Part shown: positions 25,869-36,194 of the stretch, one piece after another | Layout of the letters: the number at the start of each line of letters is the position of its first letter | Position numbering within the stretch: the first letter of the stretch is position 1 | Origin: Owenia fusiformis | Lineage: Eukaryota > Annelida > Polychaeta > Sabellida > Oweniidae | Direction: 5' to 3' | Assembly (NCBI GenBank): GCA_903813345.2 | Contig: CAIIXF020000008.1 | Span: forward strand, 31,894,867 to 31,954,866 | Length of the DNA stretch: 60,000 bases | Notes under the pieces: generated by a model | The model's database searches: none | What the model saw: the letters and a program-made list of their open reading frames with translations, nothing else | What the model was told of the DNA's origin: nothing | Program-made: the position numbers and the translations under genes

Positions 25869-27506
25869 CTAGATTTTGGAAATTGAACGAAGTTCAATTT
25901 CAGACTCCAGATCTAGACTTTTTTTATCCGAGTCATCCAGAATAAGCCGAGTCATCCAGAATAAGCTGAGTCATCTAGAAAGAGATGGATAAATAAAATA
26001 GGAAGGTAGGATAGAATAGGAAAGAACGATAGGATAGAATAAGAAAGAAGGATAGGATAGAATAGAATAGGAAGAAAGGATAGGATAAGATAGGATAGGA
26101 TAGGATAGGAAGGATAGGAAGGAAAAGATATGAAGGAAGGATAGATAGGAAGGATAGGGTAGGATGAGATAGGAGGATGGATGAATTTTTCAATATTTTC
26201 TTCTCTACTCTTGACTTTCTATCAGGATACCATCAGATCGATTTTTCTCGAAATTTCAAAACGCTATCACTTCCGAACCGGAAGTCGGATCGAAATTTGG
26301 TTTGCAGATTCGGATTCCTGACAAAATTCTACTCCTAATTCATAACTCATACGTTAAATTTGGAGATTTTTTATTTTGACCTACTTTTCGGACACGCCAT
26401 AACTTCCGAACCGGAAATCGGATTGAAATTTGGTTTGCAGATTCGGATTCCTGACAAAATTCTACCCTTAATTCATAACTCATATATTCAATTTGGAGAA
26501 CTTTTTATTTTGACCTACTTTTCGGACACCATATCTCAAAAGTGGGTCAAAATACTTTCTGACGGCAAAAGACTAACACTATTAGCATATTCTTGGCTAC
26601 ATGTATACACAATTTCGAAGAATATAATTAAAGTGTAGTGTCAGAATCGAAAAAAATAAGGAAAACCTATGAATTTGACCTAGATTTTGACCTAGGCATT
26701 TCGGTGTCCAAATTGTGAAGCTAGATGGCTTTTGAGGTCCCCTTCTTTTAAAGGCTTTGATTATATGAAGCTGAACTCAGTCTATATTCCGTATTTTTCA
26801 CTTCAAAAAAATAATTTTTCCCATTGACTTAACTTGGGCACCAAATTTAGCGATTTTTGAGTTTTCAAAACGCCATAACTTCCGAACTGGAAGTCAGATC
26901 CAAATTTCGTTTTCAGATTCGGAATCCTCAGAAAATTTCCTATAAGACTATTATCCTGGACATTTGATTCGGAGAACTTTTTTTTGGACCTCGTTTTCGG
27001 ACACTGATATCTCGAAATCGGTTTGAGATATCAAAAAACTAAAACGAATCTAGGTTTTCTACTTTTTTATAAGGAACACAATGAAAAAAACCCGGATCGA
27101 AAATATTGAAGGACGACAGAGAAAATCGAAAAAAGTGACAAAGTACTGGATTTGACCTAGTTCTTGACCTTTGACCTAGATAAAAATTTGACCCAATTTC
27201 CGAGGAACTAAATTCTGGACCTAAATTGACCAAATGACTGACTTTACTGAAAACCTTATGGTTATTGAGAAAACTGGTTTAGAATAATAAGAATAATAAG
27301 AATAAGAAGAATAAGAAAACTGACGAAAACAATAGACTCCAGATTTCATCTGGAGTCTAATAAGAATAAGAAAACTGACGAAAACAATAGACTCCAGATT
27401 TCATCTGGAGTCTAATAATAAGAAGAAGAAGAAGAAGAAAAAGAATAATAAGAAAACTGACGAAAACAATAGACTCCAGATTTCATCTGGAGTCTAATAA
27501 TAATAA
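25869..27506. repeat. Satellite unit 15, one-B type, copy of unit 6
   Basis: Looks identical to 9307-10755 at an offset of 16,562, then carries three hairpin modules (27316-27500) instead of five. Its left neighbour is a copy of unit 2 rather than unit 5, so the donor changes exactly at this junction. Confidence 0.85.
27316..27503. repeat. Hairpin-module cluster, 3 copies
   Basis: Three standard modules, with a longer AAG run between the second and third. The sister unit 6 has five copies. Confidence 0.9.
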
Positions 27507-29344
27507 CTAGATTTTGGAAATTGAACGAGTTCAATTTCAGACTCCAGATCTAGACTTTTTTTTAGCCGAGTCATCCAGAATAAGCCAAGTCATCCAAAAT
27601 AAGCTAAGTCATCCAGCAAAAGATGGATGGATGGATGGATGAAAAAGGAAGGAAGTATAGGATAGAATAGGAAGGAACGATAGGATAGAATAGGAAAGAA
27701 GGATAGAATAGAATAGAAAGAAGGGATAGAATAGGAAGGATAGGAAGGAGAGGATACGAAGCAATGGTAGATAGGAAGGATAGGATAGGATCAGAAAGGA
27801 AGGATGGATGCATTTTTCAATATTTTCTTCTCTACTCTTGACTTTCTATCAGGATACCATCAGATCGATTTTTCTTGAAATTTCAAAACGCCATAACTTC
27901 TGGACCGGAAGTCTGATCGAAATTTGGTTTACAGATTCGGATTCCTGAGAAAATTCTATACTTAATTCATAACTCATACGTTAAATTTGGAGCTTTTTTA
28001 TTTTGACCTACTTTTCGGACACGCCATAACTTCCGAACCGGAAGTCGGATCGAAATTTGGTTTGCAGATTCGGATTCCTGAGAAAATTCTATACTTAATT
28101 CATAACTCAAACGTCAAATTTGGAGAACTTTTTATTTTGACCTACTTTTCGGACACCATATCTCAAAAGTGGGTCAAAATACTTTCTGACGGCAAAAGGC
28201 TAACACTATTAGCATATTCTTGGCTACATGTATACACAATTTCGAAGAAAATGATTAAAGTGTAGTGTCAGAATCGAAAAAATAAGGAAAACCTATGAAT
28301 TTGACCTAGATTTTGACCTAGGCATTTCGGTGTCCAAATTGTGAAGCTAGATGTCTTTTGAGGTCCCCTTCTTCTAAAGGCTTTGATTATATGAAGCTGA
28401 ACTCAGTCTATATTCCGTATTTTTCACTTCAAAAAAATATTTTTTCCCATTGACTTAACATGGGCACCAAATTTAGCGATTTTTGAGTTTTCAAAACGCC
28501 ATAACTTCCGAACCGGAAGTCAGATCCAAATTTCGTTTTCAGATTCGGAATCCTGAGAAAATTTCCTATAAGACTAATATCCTGGACATTTGATTCGGAT
28601 AACTTTTATTTGGACCTCGTTTTCGGACACTGATATCTCGAAATCGGTTTGAGATATCAAAAAACTAAATCGACCCTAGATTTTCTACTTTTTTATAAGG
28701 AACACAATGAAAAAAACCTCGATCAAAAATATTGAAGGACGACCGAGAAAATCGAAAAAAGTGACAAAGTACTGGATTTGACCTAGTTCTTGACCTTTGA
28801 CCTAGATAAAAATTTGACCCAATTTCCGAGGAACTAGATTCTGGACCTAAATTGACCAAATGACTGACTTTACTGAAAACCTTATGGTTATTGAGAAAAC
28901 TGGGTTAGAATAAGAATAATAAAAAGAATAATAAGAAGAATAAGAAAACTGACGAAAACAATAGACTCCAGATTTCATCTGGAGTCTAATAAGAAAACTG
29001 ACGAAAACAATAGACTCCAGATTTCATCTGGAGTCTAATAAGAAGAAGAAGAAGAAAAAGAATAATAAGAAAACTGACGAAAACAATAGACTCCAGATTT
29101 CATCTGGAGTCTAATAAGAAGAATAAGAAAACTGACGAAAACAATAGACTCCAGATTTCATCTGGAGTCTAATAAGAAAACTGACGAAAACAATAGACTC
29201 CAGATTTTCAATCTGGAGTCTAATAATAATAATAAGAAAACTGACGAAAACAATAGACTCCAGATTTCATCTGGAGTCTAATAATAATAAAGAAAACTGA
29301 CGAAAGCAATAGACTCCAGATTTTCATCTGGAGTCTAATTAGAC
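27507..29344. repeat. Satellite unit 16, terminal, chimeric
   Basis: The head (19-bp triplet and GGATGGATGGATG start of the microsatellite) is of the two-B class, but the body has a single B (A near 27889, B near 28024, C near 28500). Seven hairpin modules, the largest cluster, end the unit and the array. Confidence 0.85.
28945..29344. repeat. Hairpin-module cluster, 7 copies, at array boundary
   Basis: Seven modules. The fifth has 12-bp arms; the last has a changed lead (gaaagcaat) and a longer loop region (ttttc). Non-satellite sequence begins immediately after the last ctaatt. Confidence 0.9.
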
Positions 29345-30024
29345 ACAGTGCTGCCATCTTTTTACCTGACTTTTTGTTTTTATTTCAGCTTTTTTATCTC
29401 ACTCTGCGTCTTTGCACAGGTCAAGTTTATTTTTCAACATCTTGTGTCTCGACTGGAGGGGAAAACTATGCTAGACATTGGCTCAAGACTAGTGGCAGTC
29501 CTCTATGCAATGTGGTCTTCTCTACTATTTTACCATTGTTTAAAGATTTACGTTATCGGGCAAATTACTATCTATCCCACATCATTAGAGACTAAATGCT
29601 CTTTCATTCATTAGTATTGTTACCCGACAACTATTTTTGATGTTATTAGGATTAGCTATTAATTTTTCAGTATGAATGAAATACCCCTTGGCCTTGGTGC
29701 TCTGGTCCTGGATTGTGATGTTGCTTCTCGATTGGAAGGGAAAGAGGACTAATTCTTTTTTCACGCCTGATCAAGGTTTTGAGATATAGGGTCTATTTTT
29801 CCTATGACTACCCTTAGAGTTTGCTTTTCTTGCAAGGATTATTCACAGTTTTTGGTCCTTTCACTTTGGCATTTGTTCTTAGATATTTTCTTGTCAAGCT
29901 TAAAAATACCAAGATCGTTAGTCCCAGCCTCTTTCTCCATGATCTTCATTCTGAGTTCAAGATTGGTGGGACTTGAGTCTTTATTGCGATGCGCCTCACC
30001 AAAAGACTGGTATTGTTATGAATA

Positions 30025-30085
30025 ATTGATTTAAAAGAAAAACAATGTTGATTCAGTTCGCCATATCGATACCAATCCTTTACTC
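30025..30085. repeat. Dispersed ~60-bp repeat, copy 1
   Basis: gatttaaaagaaaaacaatg through accaatccttta is closely matched at 51768-51828. Two copies in the window with different surroundings suggest a fragment of an interspersed element. Confidence 0.5.
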
Positions 30086-30304
30086 CAACTGATTTGTAAT
30101 ACCTCACATACTTCTTTTTGATCTCTGGTAACTTCAACAGACAGATCTTTTTATTTGAATAGGGCTTTCTAATTCTTTGAACATTTTCAATAATTTTAAT
30201 ATGAGTGAGAACTTTGCTACTTCTCTATAAGTTTAAATATTAGTAAATATGCAAAATATAGTTTAGTTTAGTTTAGTTTTATTGTTATTTACAGTGGTAG
30301 GTTC

Positions 30305-30336
30305 AATACAATACAATACAATACAATACAATACAA
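30305..30336. repeat. (ATACA)n microsatellite
   Basis: Six tandem atacaatacaa-type repeats. A second short run lies at 44257-44281. Confidence 0.85.
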
Positions 30337-30906
30337 AAGAAAAGTAATAAAAAGCAACCCAGCCCACTTGGGCTTATCAACCACTAATGTTAAAAATTAC
30401 AATTAGATTCATAACAAACAATTTTAAAAATACTAGCATGAATTTCTTAGACACATACATGCAGTTTAATTCAATTTACATTATAAATGGCATTTCTTCT
30501 TTTAAAATAACAAAGTTTAACTGTGACTGGTTGATTAATTTGTTCTTTATATAAGGAATAATTCTATATTGCATATCTAAAAGCATGATCGCATGCACTA
30601 ACCCAGGCCATACACATAATAAATTAGGACGAAGCCTGGGTGCATTATCAGAACGGACATGCACGAATGCCTTTAACGCTACGATATAGAATGCTACAGA
30701 ATTCTTTATTTATATTCAAACATGACCCTCCCCCGGTCAATGATGGAGTACATCAGAAAAAACATTTATTGAGATTACAAATGAAACTTTGGATTTATTA
30801 ATCTAAATGAAAATAAATAAATACATGAAATAGACACTGAGTTATAAATATATAGAATTCAAACATTCCAAGTGTGTCTTACAAGTCCATCATTGGTTTG
30901 GGGGTG

Positions 30907-30912
30907 TTTATT
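30907..30912 (-). terminator. Candidate polyadenylation signal of vWA gene
   Basis: AATAAA on the minus strand, about 125 bases past the stop codon of the vWA gene. Other AATAAA-like sites lie further on, so the choice is uncertain. Confidence 0.35.
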
Positions 30913-31034
30913 GATGTAAAGGTCATACAATTATGTCTTAGAAATACTAAATAGGGGTATTGAGTTACAATTAATATTCATATGAAACACACTTGATATG
31001 TTTGAATTAACTTTAGAATTAGAATTGGTCACTC

Positions 31035-31696
31035 TTATACTTCGTTAGCCTGTTCATCAGAATATTGTTCACATATTTTCCTTGCTACAGTTCCCGTGAT
31101 GGACTTGAGGTCCTCAAAACTAACACTCCAACCAGGCCCCGTGCCGTTACGCATATCGAACACAAAGTGACTCGCTGTTTTTTGCCACTCATCGATTCCA
31201 ACAACTTCTCGATAATTTGGAACTCCGATGACTTCAATATCGATCCCCATTCTTCGGAGTCGGTTTGCTATTGCAATAGTAGGGCGAGAATTGATACGAT
31301 TTGATCCTTCTTTCCATGTGTTTCCATCTGTAGCTAAAATAGCCACCCTGTGAATACCGGGCCCCCTTGGGACTTTCAAACACTGTGATGCAACATTTGC
31401 AAGAGCATCATAAGTCTCTGTATATTTCTTGTGTTCGTCAGGTATTGCACTAATAACATCACGGACGCATGCATTGTCCTTACATTCGACTCCCAGTGAA
31501 TGTTGATAGACGTCCTGGTTGTAGCTAGTCACGCCAATCATAGCGCTGGTAAATTTTTTGTTTGATTTATCATATGTAACAAGGAAAGAATCACCCAAGT
31601 CTTTGAGGAAGTCTTTTGTTAACTTAATATTCTCAATTTCAATACTGTCGCTGCGGTCCATCACGAAGCAAATATCAATTTTTGTAGTACATCTAT
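31035..31696 (-). CDS. vWA gene exon 5: vWA-2 and C-terminus
   Basis: 662 bases including the stop, after a 121-base intron with acceptor atttaacag. Encodes the whole second vWA domain, from CTTKIDICFVMDRSDS to EQANEV. The two vWA domains differ in intron layout: vWA-1 is split over three exons, vWA-2 lies in one. Confidence 0.9.
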
Positions 31697-34600
31697 CTGT
31701 TAAATATTCGTAATAAATAATTTAATCATTCTACAATTGTTTTTATTATTATTTATTGCTGGAATGAGACAAAATTATCCAAAAAGCCATGAATTGTGGA
31801 GTCATAAATATACTCACAATCGCATCCGCTAATCTTTACCAACTGATGGAAGAAATACCGTCCAACATCTTCCAAATCTGTGCTGGCGCCTACCTCATGC
31901 AGCCATCTCATTGAGGAAACAAGGTCTTCCAAGAGAGGAATAGGCTCCAGAACACCATCCCTGGGAACGTGTACAACAAATGTTGTTATATTCGCTAAGT
32001 CATTAAGTCTACCCATTTCTTTGGTGAGATCAGCCATTTCATCTACGTTCTAGAAAATATTAATCATTTGCTCGTTACGACAATATAATACATATTTATA
32101 TATTTCCAATGCAAACAAAGGGTCAATACGAATTAGAATTCCGTTAATGCCTTGGTTTGAATAAAACGAGGTCAACCCACGCGTTTGTTATCAAATGGCA
32201 CCCCGTCTGTCATGAGGATCAACACTCTCTTCCGTTCCCTCCCAGTTTCTGTGTCATATCTTGATACGCTGCCAAGTAAGTCCTCGTCAGTTCGCACTAG
32301 TTCCAAGGCTTTCCATGTGTGCGTCTTACATCCTTCTTTTTTGTCTTTAATATTGGTTTTAAGGTCTGCCAACAATCCGAGAATTTCATCTGCATTGCCA
32401 AAATTATTGTTCAGGCCAAATTCTTTCCTTGCTCCGTTATCAAATAATACAAGGCCAAACTGAAGAAAAGAAAAAATTAATCATTACACATTGCACTTCG
32501 ATAAATGTGTGGCGTGAACTAATGGTACTAATTTTCAACGGCAATTATCGTATAAACATCTGGTAACAACCCCCCTCCCTCGCCACTCTCTCCACATTGA
32601 ATACTTAATACAGGTTAAAAGAGCATTGTACATGGAAAACCCCTTTCTAACTCTTTGATCATGGATGGTGCAAGATACGTGGCCTCTCGCCTTTAGTAGC
32701 AACAAAGCTGTACAACAGTTATAGTATACCCACGCTCTATGGACCCACGTTCAAAACACTGTCAAACTATAAACCAACTAACATAAAAAATGCTGTAGCA
32801 GAAATACATAAGAAGAAGATTGCAATCTCTCCCCATGAAGAGTAGCAATCAATCAACAACATTGCAATATAAGGAATGAGCTCCATGCATTTCGGATTGA
32901 CTACGATATGTTACTGACGTTACTTTTGTAATTCAGAGCGAGGGCTCAGAGCTTTAAAGTGTATTCAACAAGATAAGCAGTAGACTGTTACAGTGTATCA
33001 TCCTCAGAACACGGGCCTCCATAACTCTTACCTCCTTCTTTCAGAAAAGGACGAAGGAGGTACGAGTTCAAACTATAAAACGAAATAACATAGAAATGCT
33101 GTTACAGAAATGCATAGGAAGAAGATTGCAATCTCTCCCCACGAAGAGTAACAATCAATCAGCAACATTGCAATTAGGAATGAGCTCCATGCATTTCGGA
33201 TTGATTACGATGTGTTACTGATGTTTAATATAATTTTAATCAATAGAGAGTGAGGGTTTAGATGCTTGTTTAACAAGATAATAGGCTACAGTATATACGT
33301 GAAGACACTAATTGTTAATTGTTCTTAACGTATACCAAACTTACTCTTGTAATCTTTTCGTTTACTTTCGCTCCTTTCACTACATTTTCCACAATTGTCA
33401 CCATCTTCTTTTTGTCAATGTTTTTGACACTACAGGAGATGTCAATTGCAAACACAATATCTACGCACATGTCTAGAATAAAAGTATTTTTATTCACCAG
33501 TTATTGATCAGTTTAAAATTTAGAGTAAATGCACTCATGTCATATGCCATTCCAAAATATCCAAGTTGTAATGCATAATTTTTGTAGAACGAAATGAAAT
33601 GTGAAAACCTAAATTATGTAGACCTGGTGGCATTTCTTAATAGCTTCTTTATTCGATTTTTTCAATTTAATATTTAATTTTCTTGATTGAGTTTTCATTT
33701 TCCAATTCAAACTTTCAATTTTTTATTCAATCTTTTCAATGCTTTGTTTGATAAATCATATTTCTTGTTTGATATTGCAATTTTCAATTCAACCTTTCGA
33801 ACTTCTAGTTCAGTTTTAGTAATGTTTGTTTAAAAATCCATCTTAAAAAACGAAAAACATAACCTAAACACCAAAAACCAAGATATCAAACACTGAAAAA
33901 ATCAGTGCAAGATCAACGGTAGCTTCGATGTTCAATTTTCAGCATTCAAAAAGATTGAAAATAAAAATTCCAAAGAACACTTCATTCAATTTTTATCCAA
34001 AAGTTAAATCACAGGGTTAAAAAGTTCGAACAGCTGACCCATTTTCGTTCGAACATTTTAACACTGTGATTTAACTTTTACATATGATAGAGGATATCAA
34101 GTTCTAGAGCTAATTAACTTTTGGACGGTAATCTTATTTTCGGCGGCCATTTTGTAAGTTTTTCGATAAATCTTGTTATCGCCATTTTAGGAAAACCGCT
34201 CATCGGATTTTCTCCAAATTCGCACGAATGATAGATATGACGTGCACGGACCTGGGGACAATTCGGGAAATACGGGCTAATCTCAGCTTTAATCGTTAAT
34301 ATCTGCCTTATTTAAAAAGCTAACTATATGCATTATATATCATTTTGAAGTATTTTTTATTCGCATTTCACTGAAATTATTTTTCCTTGAAAAGTGTGAT
34401 GGGATCTACCATATTTTTTAAGTTAAATGTACTCCGACATCGTCAAATACGCTGTAAGGCGTAACATTTCACGCTTACACGGTTCGTTGAAATCAGGATA
34501 ACTTTTGAAATACTGATCAGAATTTTACTAAAATTTCATATTTTATTCATTGAAACATGTGCTTTTATGACGTCACAATTGCCTAGCGGCTACAGTTCAA

Positions 34601-35889
34601 ATCGTCTTATATGAACGCTTTTAAGATTTTCAAAATTGTGTAAGGTTTTGAAGGCGAGGGAGACAAGCAATAAGTTCACCTTTATTTAACCTTCTAATTT
34701 AGGTCTGATTTCAAAAAAAATTTAACTGCACAATATTGTCATGGCGAAATTTACAAAACAATAACCGATTTCTTTATTTTTCAAATAGTAAGAGAATAAG
34801 AGTTGCTTTTAGAGACTTGAAAAAATGTAACGCATCGATTTTTTACCACAAATACCATACATATCAATTTTTACTAACGCCCCGAGTGAATTTCCTGACC
34901 GTTTTTCAAAAATCAAAAACATTTTAGAAATATTGTCCTCGAGATCTTCTTGCTCTGTGAATTTCACCAGGATTGAATAAGAATAAAGCATCTTATTTTT
35001 AGGTTGACTAAACTTGACAAAATGTAACGCTTGTCGTTTTTGACGTTATAATGCTGATTGCGCCCTATACTGGCCATTGTATTGTTTTGGTATTTTGACG
35101 CCATAATGTTACTCTAATTGTCCCCAGTTTCGTGCGACGTGTAAGAGTATTTTAAGTTCTAGAGCTGATTGGCGGCCATCTTGTTTTCTGGCGGCAATTT
35201 TAAAGGTTTTCCTATTAACTTTCACCATTTCAGAAAAACCGCTCGTCGGATTTTCTCGAAAGGACAGGTCTCGGTTTGCAGAACAGTCTCCTGGGCTGAT
35301 TTTTATGAAAAATATAGAAATATCACCCAAATTAAATAATGAATATTCAAAAGAGGACATTTAAATCTACAAGATGTAAAAATATCACAATTGTCCGAAG
35401 CAAGGGTAACGTACAGTAGACCGATTATTGAATTAAAAAGCACAAATTAAAAGATTCGTCAACAATTCCTCATATCTTCTTTTTGTGATTCTCATTGATG
35501 ATCAAGGGTGCCAATGTGTATTACTTAGTTTGCTGATGCATGGATGAGCGAATATGCGTAAATACTATCTCCACCTCCGGTGTAAAAGGGCACTAGGAGG
35601 TCCTATCAAATTATGGTCCTACTCTCCATTGATTTATATGGTTACCTAAATACAACTCTTTCCCTCATTTTCTTATACACAATCAGGGCCAGTAAGGGCC
35701 GTTAAGAAAGGGGGCCATAATCCCTGGGGGACCATCATTTCTTTCACACCGGCCTTAATTTTACTTACATTTTTGCTCTTCCGTTTTATTGCTCAACCCA
35801 AACAGTCTGGCATAGTCAAAGATTTCGACATCCCCATGAACTGTCACCATATGAGCCACAAGGGAAAGTAATACACACACGATCTTCAT
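31035..35889 (-). CDS. Secreted protein with two vWA domains (5 exons, 473 aa)
   Basis: Exons, in order: 35769-35889, 33345-33472, 32181-32459, 31818-32049, 31035-31696 (complement). All junctions are GT-AG and keep phase (1, 0, 0, 1). The product begins with a signal peptide (MKIVCVLLSLVAHMVTVHG) and has an NKT sequon at 34-36. vWA-1 covers about 43-225 with the metal-ion (MIDAS) motif D51-x-S53-x-S55, T131 and D168 (MTDG). vWA-2 covers about 256-460 with D267-x-S269-x-S271, a TET at 346-348 and D377 (ATDG). Both MIDAS sites look complete, so divalent-cation-dependent adhesion or matrix binding is likely by family knowledge. No membrane segment, collagen repeat or EGF domain follows. Its exact partner is unknown. 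A partial copy of the last exon lies upstream at 37960-38270. Confidence 0.9.
31818..32049 (-). CDS. vWA gene exon 4: end of vWA-1 and linker
   Basis: 232 bases. Acceptor attttctag, donor gtgagt. Encodes NVDEMADLTKEMGRL, the ITTFVVHVPRDG strand and the last helices, then the CD linker to the second domain. Confidence 0.87.
32181..32459 (-). CDS. vWA gene exon 3: core of vWA-1
   Basis: 279 bases, phase 0 at both ends. Acceptor tttcttttcttcag, donor gtgggt. Runs from FGLVLFDNG through THTWKALELV to VLILMTDGVPFDNKR, the MIDAS Thr and Asp loops. Confidence 0.88.
32460..33344 (-). other. vWA gene intron 2 with internal direct duplication
   Basis: 885 bases. About 165 bp is present twice, at 32764-32930 and 33066-33230: both copies contain agattgcaatctctcccc and atgagctccatgcatttcgg. 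No coding sequence is seen. Confidence 0.75.
33345..33472 (-). CDS. vWA gene exon 2: start of vWA-1
   Basis: 128 bases. Acceptor ttttattctag; donor gtaagt after ACA AGA. Encodes VDIVFAIDISCSV with the DxSxS metal motif and the first helix of the domain. Confidence 0.88.
33999..34079. ncRNA. Long intronic hairpin, possible small-RNA precursor
   Basis: 33-base arms (33999-34031 and 34047-34079) pair with two mismatches around a 15-base loop. Length and loop size resemble an animal microRNA precursor. A tiny foldback transposon is equally possible. The adjacent sequence is AT-rich and offers no further proof. Confidence 0.35.
35577..35752. mobile_element. Small MITE with CCGGTGT ends, copy 1
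   Basis: 176 bp with inverted ends ccggtgtaaaag / ctttcacaccgg. It lies in vWA intron 1, just beside exon 1. An inverted relative occurs at 41354-41519. Shared interior includes aggtcctatcaaatt and cagggccagtaagggccgt. Confidence 0.75.
35769..35889 (-). CDS. vWA gene exon 1: signal peptide
   Basis: 121 coding bases from the ATG. Encodes the hydrophobic leader and a short acidic linker (GDVEIFDYARLFGLSNKTEE), ending AAA-T before a gtaagt donor. This ATG was chosen because it starts a clear signal peptide and the exon joins in phase 1 to exon 2. Confidence 0.85.
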
Positions 35890-36104
35890 CTTGAGGTAAG
35901 CTCTTAAGTAAGAAAAAAATCCATTGAAAAATCATTTTCTTTAAATGTCAGTGAATGATAAAGCATAGCATAATTACTTCATTTATTATCAGCTATAATA
36001 AATAGATTTATCCCATACTTAGACGTGTTACGGGTACATAAAGCCGGTTTGTAAAAACTTATATTTTCATCAGCGGGCAGATATAGCTTTACGTCCCGCT
36101 CTGA

Positions 36105-36131
36105 GCGGGCAGATATAGTATATCTGCCCGC
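36105..36131. other. Perfect palindrome with 13-bp arms
   Basis: Arms gcgggcagatata / tatatctgcccgc around a single g. A partial copy of the left arm occurs 33 bases earlier (36072). It stands about 65 bases before the ATG of the Crypton-like remnant, so it could belong to that element. Confidence 0.7.
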
Positions 36132-36194
36132 TGCGTCATAATCGATGTTCCCGTATTGGTTCTTTTTTGTAACGTTCGCATACTGTAAACGACA

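Larger units (their letters stand above)
1..29344. repeat. Complex higher-order satellite array, right-hand end
   Basis: Sixteen composite units plus a partial left unit, counted from a recurring junction (ctagattttggaaattgaac). Each unit has a junction stem-loop, a 19-bp repeat times three, a GGATA/GGAAG microsatellite, a short monomer A of about 140 bp, one or two B monomers of about 475 bp and a diverged C monomer. A, B and C all start with a version of cataacttccgaaccggaag, so they are related. Unit length varies with the number of B monomers (one or two), the microsatellite and the hairpin modules. The array continues past the left edge and stops at 29344. ORFs inside it follow the repeat and are not credible genes. 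Whether it is centromeric, subtelomeric or an interstitial block cannot be told. Confidence 0.95.
29345..30960. other. Spacer between satellite and vWA gene; no gene seen
   Basis: AT-rich single-copy-looking sequence. It contains a ~60-bp dispersed repeat (30025-30085), a tttag run (about 30254-30276) and an ATACA microsatellite (30305-30336). Short ORFs here show no domain. The end nearest the gene is probably the 3' UTR of the vWA gene. Confidence 0.6.
33473..35768 (-). other. vWA gene intron 1
   Basis: 2296 bases. Holds an AT-rich tract with ttcaatttt runs (33640-33830), a long hairpin (33999-34079), a diverged direct repeat (about 34095-34225 and 35145-35265, sharing aagttctagagct and accgctcRtcggattttct) and a MITE (35577-35752). 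Confidence 0.75.

Noticed and set aside
4054-27813. Pro/Ser/Leu-rich minus-strand ORFs (MHPSFLSDP... type)
   Set aside because: They are readings of the GGATA/GGAAG microsatellite; length follows repeat number.
507-28859. Recurring 64-aa minus-strand ORF and 60-92-aa plus-strand ORFs in the satellite
   Set aside because: They recur because the DNA repeats. They are broken in several units, overlap on both strands and have no domain, so conservation reflects recent duplication rather than coding.
28945-29340. Hammerhead ribozyme in the hairpin module (ctgacga box, gaaa)
   Set aside because: The boxes do not abut the hairpin as stem II requires, and no stem I/III pairing with a cleavage site could be drawn.
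30305-30336. Telomere-like repeat
   Set aside because: The ATACA run and nearby tttag repeats do not match TTAGGG or other known telomere units.
31065-31304. Plus-strand ORFs opposite the vWA exons (also 32185-32463, 33319-33507)
   Set aside because: Antisense shadows of exons that have domain motifs and matching splice phases on the minus strand.
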